Source of the DNA: Syngnathus acus | Lineage: Eukaryota; Chordata; Actinopteri; Syngnathiformes; Syngnathidae | Assembly (NCBI RefSeq): GCF_901709675.1 | Contig: NC_051103.1 | Span: 4,945,501-5,009,500, forward strand | DNA length: 64,000 nt | Direction of reading: 5' to 3' | Shown here: positions 53,121-64,000 of the stretch, in pieces | Numbering within the stretch: the stretch's first letter is position 1 | How the letters are laid out: every line of letters starts with the position of its first letter | Notes under the pieces: model-generated | What the model was told of the DNA's origin: nothing | The model's database searches: none | Seen by the model: only the letters and a program-made list of their open reading frames with translations | Program-made: the position numbers and the translations under genes

Positions 53121-56096
53121 CTTTCTTTATTTGGGGACGTAAAAAAAGCAGATTTGGTCAAAAGTAACAACAAATGTCTCCAGATTGTTGCAAATTATTT
53201 TATTTAGAAAGTATACTTTTGTAAAGGTGGTTGGTGTTGTTTTTTATTCATCATTTTGTATTGATTTATTTTTTATTCTTTAGGTATTTTATCCATTAAA
53301 TTATTAATCAATTAAAGCTGTTGTTAATTCACGTACAGTTTTGATCAATGTACAGTATTTTTTGGTATTTTACTGCATTATATCTGTCACAGGTATAATA
53401 CATGTTGGTCTGTTGTTTGACAAAATATTAATTGTTTTTTGTGAGGTATTTCTGGAAAAATAAAAGTTTTTTTTTTCTTATCGATGGGAGCTATTTTGTG
53501 CTATTATGATTATTCGGTTTAAGATGACTCGCTTGTCTGCTGTTTTGAGGCCAGCCACAGAGAGGCAATAACTTCCCATTAAATCTGCACACATCAGTGG
53601 TAACGGGTGCCTAAAAGCCTGACGTGACCATTTTTATCCAGACAATGAGCAGTGTGCACACAAACAAGTTATCAATAATTATAACATCCTGATAAATGGA
53701 TGGTATAACCAATTCAGAACCTGGACTGGTTACTAGCCAATTCCAAGACGCAAGACTAACAGCAGATCTTACAATCTGATCGACAAGACGAGGTTTAACC
53801 TATTCTCGACAGTTTTTCTTTTTAATTGAGCTTTGGTAAATGATTGCAATATAAATGAGGCCACTTCATTCAAATGACCACACTTGTCATAATTTTTGCG
53901 TTTCTATGGAAATGTGAGTAGATCCAGACTGACACCATGGCAACAACAACAACTGAGCAATCAGTCAGTAGACCGACACCATGTCGAAACTGGCTGTTAA
54001 AATTTCATTTAGGAGACATTAGAGGGGGCTTCGTTTATATTTTGGCTTCATAAGTGAGATCTTGTAATGGCCTCATAAATTGTAAGAGACACTCCAGTAA
54101 AGTAGGATAAAAATGCATTACTGATAAATTATAGGCAGGGGGGTTCAATGACATCCGTGTCCCATGTGGCTGAAGATAAGACTATAAGCATTGATTTAGG
54201 ATCTTTTTTATAGACATTTTCCCTCCTCATCCTGCATCCACGCCACTTAATTGGACCAGGACCACCTGAGTCCTTCTGCAAATCAGCTTGCACTGACAAG
54301 TGGGGGAGTTCCACCAAATGGAGAACTGCTTCAACCCCCAATGTTGGATTTCCTTGTAGAGAATCTCAATATACTTCAAATAAGTCAATTGACTTGAATA
54401 CAAAGTGAATAGAATTGTTGCTCTCACATTTTTACTATTCGAGGTCCTCACCTCCTGTGAACAGTCGGTGTTCACGCACTGTAAATTAAAATATTTGCTT
54501 GCCACTGTTTTCCGTGACTTATAGAAACCGGAAGGATGGATAGCTTAAGAAAATGTCTGAATATAAAGCAATCATTCAAAATCCACATGAAGCGGAAAGA
54601 GACTTGAATGATGCTTTTAACAACGTGTGAATGGATGGAGTCCATTTAACTAACACGCATTCATCTTGACATCAGTCTTCAGGAACACGTTAAAGCCGTC
54701 ACATAAAACAGAACAAACTGCAAAGACTGACAGTGCAGCATTGTAGCGTCTAAACTGTAACTTCAATACTTTTGGCTTTTATGGAAATTTAGCCCTTAGT
54801 GTGCAAAGGAGTTTTTATTAGGCTCTCTTCGTAGATTCTTGAGGACTTCTCCAGATGGTCTCGGCACGCATGACAATAGAGCGTGCACGTGTTGCCTTCA
54901 AGGCCTTTTGAAGCATCTTTTTTTATAGTAGAAAGAAGCCATCTCAATCAATGTGAGCCGCATTCACACACGGGCTTTTGTAAGAGTCGGTGATTCGTCT
55001 TGGACTTCGACAATGGACTTTTCTACACGAAGTGATGGACACAACCATCTGTGTCCCCCCCCCACACTCCCTCCATCAGATAGATTCAGTGCTAAGCTGG
55101 TTCATTAAGAGGAGGAACAATTGGAGGTGTGCTAATACTGATCGAAAAAGAAAAATCCCTGGATCTACATTTTCCTTCCTATTTTTTCCACTGGTTCCTG
55201 ACATTATTGACATGGTTTCATAGTCAAAATGAGGTAGTGTGAGATACTATGAGAGAATTTCTAGAATTTATAGTTTTACTAGACCCGAACGTTTGGTGCA
55301 AAGCTTTTTTTTGGACAGATAATTGGACCGAGGTTGGTGGAGATTGTCAGGACACGCTCGTGTTGAGTTTGTGCAACCTTGACAAGCGGCGCACTGAGTG
55401 CCTGCGAGCGCTGCGCTATCTTTAGCTTTTGTTCAAGCTTTTAGTGCTGGCCTTCTCCTCCTCCTCTTCCACCCACTCCTGCCCACTCACTGCAAACATA
55501 CACGCTGATGCATGCTTACACATGACCAACACACTCATAGATGCGTGTTGTATGAGTGTTACTGGGCAGATTAGAGAAGGCAACCTACTTCTGAGATGAA
55601 AACATGAACCCAGTGTTTTGGTTTGAGCATCTGGAGGCAACACAAGCAGCTCTCTTGACACTGCATGAAAAAATCTTTCCTGACGTCAGGAATGCACAGT
55701 ACCAGGAGCCATTAGTTATTTGGCATTATACCCAATGTGGCTCAAACCTTCAAACTACAACCAACTTGCTTTTCTTAGGCTCTCAACCCAAAACTCATGA
55801 GGCAATAGGGGATTCCGTGCAATGTTGCAGTACAAGAATGAAAAAGCAGACTTGTCATTGCACCTGTAATTGTATATCTGTTCCTGCCGCTTCCTCCTGC
55901 ACTGCAGCAGCTGAGGCTGTCAGGGGAGTTCACGTCATGTTTGCCCCGAGCGGAGCGCGACTGCCAGGCAACCGAGCGCCTCCCGCGTTGTACCTCCTGC
56001 TTCACCTTCGCCGCCGAGCTGCTGTCTCGTGACAGCGACTGGCAGCGATGATGAGAAAATATTACTTTACCTCGGCGGCTGGAGGAGATTACATCC

Positions 56097-56110
56097 TGAT
56101 AAGTGATAAA
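56097..56110 (+). promoter_or_regulatory. Tandem GATA motifs
   Basis: TGATAAG directly followed by TGATAAA, at the edge of a G+C-richer block (55870-56115). Confidence 0.3.
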
Positions 56111-59100
56111 GCGTTCCTCCCCCTGCCGCGGCATAACAAAGGCGTAATTGTGATGTTCCCAGCTGTAGTAGGACTAAAAAAAAGTATGAAGCATCATTTG
56201 CCTATAAGAGCAATGTGACCTTGACAGAACTTCACACTTCTCTGAGTTTAATATGTTCCTGATGAAAGAGGGCTGGAGGCTGTTTTTGCCACAGATCATT
56301 GGAGGCAACATAAGGAGGATTAAAATAAAGGCCACAAGGACACAATGCAGGCATCTCCGTGCACCCTTCCTTCTTCCTCGATCTTATTCTAATCATGGAT
56401 GCTAGCTCGGTGCCTACGAATTCAGTCTTTTTGGTCTGGGGGGCCTAAGTGGACTCTACACACAGTGCCATCTTTGATACAACATGAGAATAGACAAAAC
56501 AAAAGGAATGCCGAGCTTGGATGCGGACAAACAAAAAGGCCACTATGGTGGCCTCATTTGGATGATTAAGCCTCAAATACCAGATCTGCTCTGCATGGGT
56601 TCCTCTTCAGAAAGTCCTAACGTTTGCTCATTCTAAGTTGTGAGGGTACAACCGAAACAGGCCAAGGTGATTATCGTGTTCGGTCCCATGGCCAACGTTT
56701 TTTGTCACGGTCTTGGTTTGGACAATATTTTGAGGAAGCAGAGGATGAAAAGTGGCTTTCATGGTAGATCCAAAAAGCACACAGAAGACTGAAAGAGTTT
56801 CTCGGAGTTGATTGGGATTACAAGACGGGTGAAAGCTGAAGAACAAAGTCATAAACATGTTTTTAGGTTCATGATTCCTGAGAAAAGCTTGCATGGTTGG
56901 TGTTGACATCATGTGACATGTCCTCACTCCTTTCACAAGGTGAATAAAAAGATGAGGCCATCTTATGCAGCTGTCCCCACATCCGACCGAGATCCGAGCA
57001 ACCTCCTCAGCTGGGGTCTCACCTTTTCGCTGAGTTTGGATCAGGCTCGTCTATGCAGGACATTGTGTCAACAAAGACCATGTGCAAAGATTAAAGTTGA
57101 CTCGGCTTTGAATTTAGTCATCTTTGTAGTATGTGTCTTAATTTCTGGACTGGATCGACTTGAGGTGACAAAGCCTGCATGCGTAATCCTAACAGGATGA
57201 ATCGTTTCCAAAGAAAACACACTGCCAGATGTTCCAAAACCGGTTGATAGAGCATCACTTCATCAGTACATCAGAAACGTGACTCAACATTCACCCAGTG
57301 CAAGGACAAAGGATGAGGTCATCCATGAAGTCATGTTTCAACCCTGCAGCTGGACAACGGGCAAGTTTTCATCCGAGTGCATCGTTTTCACGTGCTTCCC
57401 TGAAGCAAAGAATGACATGCTTTTGGAGTTTGCATTCTATTTCTATTCAGAAATAAAAATGAATGTCCTTTTTATAGATGGATAAAAAAAAGTTGAAGCC
57501 ATATGGCAGTAGAGAGGTGACAATGTCACGCTAAAGTCACCGAAAGACTGCCGTTAAAGTCGAGCTTTGCTTTCGCTCCCAATCCCTTCCCCGCCACCCT
57601 TCAATCAGGCGTACAAACCTCTTAAATGGGAGCCAAGTGGCAGCTTTACGATCTATGAGGGATAAAAGCTCGAGCAACTAATCCAGCACCCCCCACAAAC
57701 ACTGTTCCTTTTCAACCTTTTGCGGACCCTTTACGTCCGGCAAAGATGACCTTCCTCACAATTCCGGAGCTCCTCAAAGGGTGTGAGAAATTTGAGACAC
57801 GGTCATCACGTGACCCTACCAACATGGACAGTGAATACGAACAAAAGGGTCAACAGATCTCATGACTCCGGTATTGATCTTCTCCTCTAATAATCTCCCT
57901 GCCCCCTTGGTAACCTCCGCTGGATCGGACATGCTGCCACAAAAGCATTTTGACCCCTTCATCGCCCTTCGGGGACTGATGAAGTCAGGTTGCCGGGGTG
58001 ATAGAAAATTATGTCTCACGCCTGTTAAGGGGCGTTACGAGGTGCTGGGGTCTGTATTTCATCATGTGGACTTTGAGGAAGATTACGCCAAAAGCTACAG
58101 GGCCTGTTTCTCCTGAACATGGCCTTCAGAGACACCCCACTGAATGGAAGATTTGGGATCAACATGGGTCAGTGATTCGTGGTTCTTCCAGAGATTGTTA
58201 CTTTGTAATCAGTGCAAGACGGTGTGGGGATTTGAAGGCACTGTGATGACAAATGAGGTCCAAAGACACCGGGGTAACTAGTTCTCTCTCAAAATTTGTG
58301 GTTGAGAACAGTACCACAATGTGTCACAAAGACTTGGAGTGACGCAAGCACTATACATGGTAGTTTGGAAAATATCCCTAACTTCAGAAATAATGAACAA
58401 GACTGAGTACTGGGATAACATGCTGAGAACCAGACCCCATTTCATTTGAAAGCCCAGAGATGAGCTCTCTGCTTTGCGTCCAATAATTCAAGGGATCCTT
58501 CCACAACCTAACCCACCCTGCAGCCTCCTGCCCACCTGCTGTGGATCTTGTCAAGAGCACGAGGTAAGAAACAACGGGAGGGCCTGAAAAGTAAACTATG
58601 CAAAACAAAGCAAAGACTGTGCAGAGGAGACAATGATCAGTTTGCCTCCGCAGGGGAGGGAACCATGATTGCAATACGGGAAGGCAGTCAGTCACATGCT
58701 CAGTGTGAGGTTGGTACAACTCACCGTAGCTTACACCAAATGCATCCATTTTCGTTATCTTGAGTGAGCCAGAATCCACCCCAAGTGGTTTTGGCAATAT
58801 GTCAAAACAGAAATACTGAATATGGATCACTTAACGACAGGGCACTAAAAGAGAATTAAGACTTCCTAGAAAGTAGTCCAGAGTCACAGTGTGTGTTCTG
58901 GGCTGATTGACACTTCCACAGTATCTGTGGTCTGCTGCTGCTACATTACAATGCTAATGAAGTCAGCGGGCCAGATGCTGTGTAGGGACGATTGTGCTAA
59001 AGACATCCTTGAGAAACTTTTGTTTTTTTAATGAGCTTGCAGAGGCAGGTAGTTTGGACATGGAGGTCACACAAGTCCAAGTGCAAAATTGCCAAGGACG

Positions 59101-59397
59101 AATTTGAAGTCATTACCCACTGCCTTTATATGCGGCGCAAGAATACAGAGACACAAAAATACACGGCTTAACAATGTACTGCTGCTATTAGGCTTTGTTG
59201 CATAACGCACTTGTGGCAAAGCAAATTGAATTAAATTAGAAATTATGTCGATATGCCCGATGCTTCCACACCTTAAAAAATGTTTGTCTTTACACCAGCC
59301 GTGTTGGATTGGTTTCAGTATTGATTAAAGGATCCGTCACCGCATTGGCATATGCACTTGCAGAAAAGATGACAATGTCTCAAGTGTGGTGCTTTGA

Positions 59398-59403
59398 TTT
59401 ATT
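59398..59403 (-). terminator. arl4d: Candidate arl4d polyadenylation signal
   Basis: AATAAA on minus 870 bases past the arl4d stop. A nearer AATAAA at 59783-59788 would give a UTR of about 0.5 kb. Confidence 0.4.
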
Positions 59404-60275
59404 CATTCACCAGGGTTACAAAAACAAACAGATTCTAGGTTCTCTTTGTCGTAGCATTCTGATCGCATGACCACAAACGGGCGCTAAAAAGAGTACATTG
59501 CAGAACAAACAGCAAGATGGTTAAAAACATTTTCTACATGACTCACTTGGTGAAGTCTATAAAAATGTCACTAAAGGTTTACTAGCCAAGGAGACCAGAA
59601 AATATTAACGAGATTATCAAAATAGGTGACTTTTTTGTGAGCTAGGTTATCAATTACTTATTGCGGCACAAAATTGAATACTTTTGGTCTGGCAGATTGG
59701 AAATACGTTAACAATTATCTCGTATCCTCCTCAGTCATCATGCTGCCAGAGGAATACAAACGTACTCACCTAGCTTCGTAGGTTTATTAGTTTTGTTTAA
59801 AAAAAAAAAACTACTGGAGAAAAACTACTTCGGGAAGACCAATGCTATGAAAGCGCCTATTCACTTATTTTTTTGGAACCTATCGTAAAAAAGTTGCCTT
59901 TACATGACTTCCAGAGAAAGTTTTATATTTGTCATGGAAAAATGCCTTAGGATAGGGGCAAAGCCCTGGATAATAGGAAAGTAGTAATTGGTGTCATGCA
60001 AATACTATGTTAAAGTGACGCATCACGGATGTTCTTTCTGACCTTTGCATGTCGGGGTGGAGCCAAAATTTGCCAGGGTTGTTCGTGGAAGAGACTACAC
60101 CACACCATTTTTAAGGGCAATGTTGCAAATTGAGTTTGACATTAGTTGATATTAAATTGGGTTGTGATTGCAGCTTTTTCCTATGACTGTAATTAATCTT
60201 CTTCTGCGAGTGGAACTGTGCTTCTTGCTGCCACCTGTCAATGCCGTGATCTTCCTCATCCATACTCCATGCTTT

Positions 60276-60881
60276 TCATCTCTTCCTCCCCCTGCTGTGC
60301 TTGACCATCTTCCGCCTCCTGAGAATCATGTCGTAAAGTTTCTCCAGGCCCTGCTGCACGCCACGGCCGTCCACCGCGCTGCAGCTATGCACGTGGCGTA
60401 ACGTTCCAGCACTCAATTCCTGCACGCCCAGCAGCTTCTCCACCTGGCCTACGGATAGCGCCGTGTCCAGGTCCTGCTTGTTGGCCAGGATCAGGACGGG
60501 CACACCCTGGTTCTCCGAGCTGCGGCTGATCTTGTGGAGCTCCACTTTGGCCTCCTCCATGCGCTCGGCTTCGGCGGCATCCACCACAAACACCAGGCCG
60601 TCGGTGCGCCTTGTATAAGACTTCCACAGCGGCCGCAGCTTCTCCTGGCCGCCCACGTCCCACACGTGGAAGGTGACGGCTCGGGAACCACCCACCGATA
60701 CCTTCACCTTCTCTGTGTTGAAGCCTTTTGTGGGGATGGTTTCCACAAACTCCTTCAGCTTGAGCCGATACAGCAGAGAGGTCTTTCCAGCTGAATCCAG
60801 CCCGATCACTACAACATGGAGGCACTTGAAGCCAGGCAGGAAGGAGCCGGGAGGCGGCATGTCACTCAGGAAGTTACCCAT
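60276..60881 (-). CDS. arl4d: ADP-ribosylation factor-like 4D (Arl4d), 201 aa
   Basis: ARF-family small GTPase found at the plasma membrane and nucleus; mammalian ARL4D recruits cytohesin-type ARF exchange factors and acts on actin and cell migration. The whole coding sequence is one exon, as in ARL4 genes of other vertebrates, and the length equals human ARL4D (201). Gly2 is available for myristoylation. The P-loop GLDSAGKT is at 27-34, switch I TKGFNTE at 51-57, DVGGQ at 75-79, NKQD at 134-137 and the guanine-contact SAV at 168-170. The Arl4-type basic C-terminus ([14 protein letters not shown]) is a nuclear-localisation-like tail. The [20 protein letters not shown] block matches ARL4D better than ARL4A or ARL4C. 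A teleost duplicate designation (a or b) cannot be decided here. Confidence 0.96.
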   Translation of the reverse strand: MGNFLSDMPPPGSFLPGFKCLHVVVIGLDSAGKTSLLYRLKLKEFVETIPTKGFNTEKVKVSVGGSRAVTFHVWDVGGQEKLRPLWKSYTRRTDGLVFVVDAAEAERMEEAKVELHKISRSSENQGVPVLILANKQDLDTALSVGQVEKLLGVQELSAGTLRHVHSCSAVDGRGVQQGLEKLYDMILRRRKMVKHSRGRKR

Positions 60882-61549
60882 AACTCCGTGGCTTCCGTGA
60901 GGATTCCTTGTTTGATCCCCTTGTGCTTTTTTTTACAAGGTCTGCATGTCAGATGGGATCACCAACCTTAGCAAAAAATAAAGATAGAAAGTGCTTAAAA
61001 GGTCCACAAATAAACACAAGAGATATGATGAATGCATCACATTAGAGCAATTCTCAAATTAGTCCAAAAATGATCATTTAAGAACAATTTATGCATCTTT
61101 GTTCACCTATCTATGCTAGTGACATGAGGGACTAGCAGATAATACAATACTCCTTTGCGAGGGTCAAAAGCAAGTTAATTGAGGCGTCCGGTGTCTCATT
61201 TACCAAAACTAATCCTCTTAAAAGGATGTTCAACCTCACACGTTAATTGCACTGCAGCACTGGACTGAATGCATCCATGCATGCAGATGGCAATGATGCT
61301 TTAATCCGGTTGTTGACATCCTGATTTCCATCAAAACCTCTCTACTGCTTGTTTATACGCATTTATTCAAAACGCTGACAGCACTACAAAAACTGAGTTA
61401 TGCATGCACGTAAGTAATAAACGTCTATTCATGTTTTAATGGCAGTCCGGGTTTAGGTTTAAAATTAAATCAATGCAAACAGGCATACAATTGTTACATG
61501 GCTAAAAACATGAACATTAAGCAATAAACATTTAGCGTTCAGTACGTAC
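60882..61549 (-). other. arl4d: arl4d 5' UTR and its intron
   Basis: A TTTTTTGCTAAG acceptor is placed at 60966/60967, leaving 85 bases of leader before the ATG. A donor AAG/GTACGT lies at 61549/61550, giving a 583-bp intron (60967-61549) within the 5' UTR. Vertebrate ARL4D has such a non-coding first exon. The splice signals are seen; joining is inferred. Confidence 0.5.
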
Positions 61550-61780
61550 CTTGAACGAGGTCTCTCTCTTCTTCAAGCCCGTGAACGCATCGCCAGGCAT
61601 AAGTATGACTTGCCAACGTGCGCAAGGACATAAATGTCTTCAAACGCATCCATGTTGCACTTAGTCATCAAAACACGGCTGGATTGCCCTGCCGCGGTGG
61701 TCCACGAGCAACACCGAGTCGCTCACTTCTCGGCCGCCGCCGCCACGAACGCAGTCCACTCAAGAGCCGTGGTGACGTCA
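61550..61780 (-). promoter_or_regulatory. arl4d: arl4d non-coding exon 1 and CpG-rich promoter
   Basis: CpG-rich stretch upstream of the inferred donor at 61550, with GCC repeats at 61732-61745 and a full CRE palindrome TGACGTCA at 61773-61780. The 5' end of the exon is not determinable from sequence. Confidence 0.45.
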
Positions 61781-62569
61781 CGCCACATCAGAGAACTCAC
61801 GAATGCGCGCTTTGTGGCGTCTTTTCTGGCATTTATCTCGTTTAAATGCGTCATAGGACACTTTGTGGGGACACAATTGCTAATGTTTTTCATGCAATCT
61901 TAAACTACATGCAAATTTGTTTCATTTAATCGGTGTTCGATGACACTGATACTTTTTCATTCGGTACAAACCAAGTCGTTATTTTGGATGGATAATTAGT
62001 GACACCTAGTGGTAACCATTGCACACAACAATAAACTTGACAGAATTAAATGTGTACACAAGAATGCCTAACTAAAAGTGTAATTATATCACGCAAAATT
62101 ACAACAACAAAAAATCTAAAACATATATCACTCAAAATTACAGAATTGCTTTTCTAAAACAAAGTAAAATCTTGCAAAGGATCATCTTATCTTACAGGAA
62201 GACGTCTTACCCCACAAGTAGTTTTCATCCATACACGCTTGCATATTATTAGAAATAATTTATGAATTTCGAATTAATAGGGATGTGACAAATGTCACAC
62301 TGGCAAATATTTGTTTTTGTTTGTTTTTAAAAAAAAAGACATGTTTGATGAGAGTCAGTACTTTTTCTCACAAGGACAGGTTGTTTTGTATAACTATTCA
62401 CCTTAATCAAATCATTTAAAAACTGCATTTTCTTCTTTGTGTTTTTTGTCTGATCTTTATGTTAGATAATTAAAAATACAAAAGTGAAGAAACGACAAAA
62501 AATATGAATATGGGCAATATTTGGGGCAGCACTGTCTGCCGATAATATGATCAAACAAAAATGAAAGTA
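61781..62569. other. Spacer between arl4d promoter and TRIM pseudogene
   Basis: AT-rich, no gene recognised. Confidence 0.5.
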
Positions 62570-63529
62570 TGTTCACGTTTGTGTTGTCTCTCACCTCAAC
62601 ATCCCAGATGTATGTCCTCTTTGGGATCTTTGGAGGTTGCTCTCCGACTCGCACTGGTCAGATCATCGGCCGGACCAAGTGCTGGTCTGGCCGTGTTTCG
62701 GTCCAGAATCGCGCTGAATGTAGGCGACCATCTCTTTCATTCGTTCCACCGTGATGAACTTGAGGTTGTTTGGCTTTCTTCGGCAGAGCTCTTGAGGGCC
62801 ACTCGGGCTCGTCAGGCACCAGTTGGATTCTGCTCATTGCAGTCTGTAAGTTCTTCATCAAGGAAATGTGAGAGGGCGACCATTTCTCTGTTGAGAGCTT
62901 CAATCTTCTCCTTGAGAATCTGACTTTTCTTCTACTTTTCCTCCCTTCACAGCAGACAACTTGACTTCCTCCTCAACCTGCAGAAAGTGATGAAGCTCCT
63001 CATACTTCTTCCTAATTTTCCTTTCAACACGCTCCCTCTACACCTTGATGTACGCTTCTTGTTCACTGCAGCCGTCTCTAATGTTCGTGTAATGTCCCTT
63101 TTTTTTCTTTGCATCCTCAAGTGCTTACTGGATTGTCTCTGAGATATTGCAGAACTTCAGACGTGGCCAGTGTGGATTTTTGCATCTCAGCTGATGAGGC
63201 ACACAGAGCCCCGATGGGCTAAACAGACGAGCCTCAGTTTCTCTTCATGTAAGCTGCAGATGTCCATTCCTCAGTGCCAAGTTGGGAAGTCAATCCATGG
63301 AGTAGCATCTTCTTCTACAGACTGGACACACTCCATTTAATTTTTCCTCCGACCACTGCTTCAGACATTTCGGACAGATGCTGTGACGACATGGCAGTAT
63401 GACAGGATCTTTAAAGTTCCTGACAGGCAGTAGAAATCTTCTTGGACTCTCCTCATCATGGTCCTTTGTGAAGACAAACTCAGTTTCCCAGCTTTGAATG
63501 TGGGCTTTTTCTTCAGCCATACAACACAT
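62570..63529 (-). pseudogene. Decayed TRIM35-like E3 ligase gene
   Basis: Remnants of a tripartite-motif ubiquitin ligase run in the correct order on minus. A RING end (63290-63529, residues FKDPVILPCRHSICPKC and CPVCRRR) has the first C-x2-C zinc pair replaced. A B-box piece follows (about 63190-63256, LHEEKLRLVCLAHRGSVCLI then a stop). Coiled-coil pieces include KEKIEALNREMVALSH (about 62873-62920) and LVPDEPEWPSRAL (about 62780-62830). Then come a linker (ILDRNTARP, DDLTSA) and the start of a PRY/SPRY domain (WDVEVRDNTN, about 62582-62610), after which similarity ends. Pieces fall in different frames with several in-frame stops, so it cannot encode a protein. No intron interrupts regions that are split in many TRIM genes, suggesting a retrocopy or an intron-poor fish paralogue. 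Confidence 0.8.
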
Positions 63530-64000
63530 GAATATCTGTAATCACACGAATTATTTTAATTACCAGTTATATACAGGGGGAAAAAATAATATGGCAACAC
63601 AATTCACACTTGGAAAGTGTCCCGACAGCCAAACTAAAAACACTGGCCGCCACTTTACAAAAATGTGCCCTTCACATTGTTTAATACTTTCTTTTTCCAA
63701 CTTGTCTTTGAAATGTTATTGTTGAATTTTTTTTGACAAAGATTGAAATGTTACGCGATTTCAGCACTAAAAATCATACATTAATAAGATTTTGACACGA
63801 CTGAAAGGCAGGTCGACGTAATGAGCTCTTATTTTGTTTTTAGTTAGGGTTGACGGTAAATCTTCCTTAAATACAAATTACCTTCGACATAGGCCACAAA
63901 AGGGGGCAATAAAAATCCTTCATCCTCGAATCTTGTATTTCAAAATTCCATACGATATATCCACCATTTTGATATACGTACAGGTGCTTGGAATTCATCC
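63530..64000. other. Right edge, no gene seen
   Basis: AT-rich sequence upstream of the TRIM remnant; nothing recognised. Confidence 0.5.

Noticed and set aside
55230-55251. let-7-like seed TGAGGTAG
   Set aside because: The sequence departs from let-7 after the seed and no complementary arm lies nearby to form a precursor hairpin.
60385-60825. Second long open frame across arl4d
   Set aside because: Shadow of the arl4d reading frame caused by high G+C third positions; no family match.

Overview
The window looks like genomic DNA from a ray-finned fish, most likely a compact-genome percomorph teleost. The signs are vertebrate split genes with GT-AG introns of 0.6 to 2.3 kb, long AT-rich spacers with homopolymer and tetranucleotide tracts, a tRNA-derived SINE, short hAT-like MITEs, and a decayed TRIM35-like gene of a type that is expanded in fish. 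Nothing bacterial, viral or CRISPR-like was seen. Species cannot be fixed from the sequence alone.

Four intact protein genes are present, all on the minus strand: meox1 (three exons, 4980-8902), sost (two exons, 37151-40033), dusp3 (three exons, 49030-52473) and arl4d (one coding exon, 60276-60881, with a likely separate 5' UTR exon near 61.55-61.70 kb). All exon phases close exactly, giving proteins of 261, 207, 218 and 201 residues. A broken intronless TRIM35-like pseudogene lies at 62570-63529, also on minus.

meox1-sost-dusp3 has the same order and orientation as human 17q21. arl4d, which in human lies on the other side of meox1, is here beyond dusp3 and in inverted relative orientation. 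The 27-28 kb between meox1 and sost holds no recognisable gene. In mammals the matching interval carries the distal bone enhancer of SOST that is removed in van Buchem disease. Here it contains a TCF/LEF, CArG and MEF2 site cluster (24.38-24.63 kb) and strong CTCF-like motifs. Two of the CTCF-like motifs, at 15.4 and 41.0 kb, are convergent and bracket sost with that cluster.

The genes do not form one pathway. meox1 is a somite and sclerotome homeobox factor, sost a secreted WNT/LRP5/6 antagonist, dusp3 a small dual-specificity phosphatase, and arl4d an ARF-like GTPase. The shared interest is long-range regulation of meox1 and sost and the ancient linkage. Repeats are short and scattered: two MITEs at 18.3-18.8 kb, a threefold tandem unit of about 180 bp at 18.86-19.38 kb carrying splice-donor-like motifs, a SINE at 43.9-44.25 kb, and several simple tracts. 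The left 4.5 kb and the last 0.5 kb hold no supported gene.
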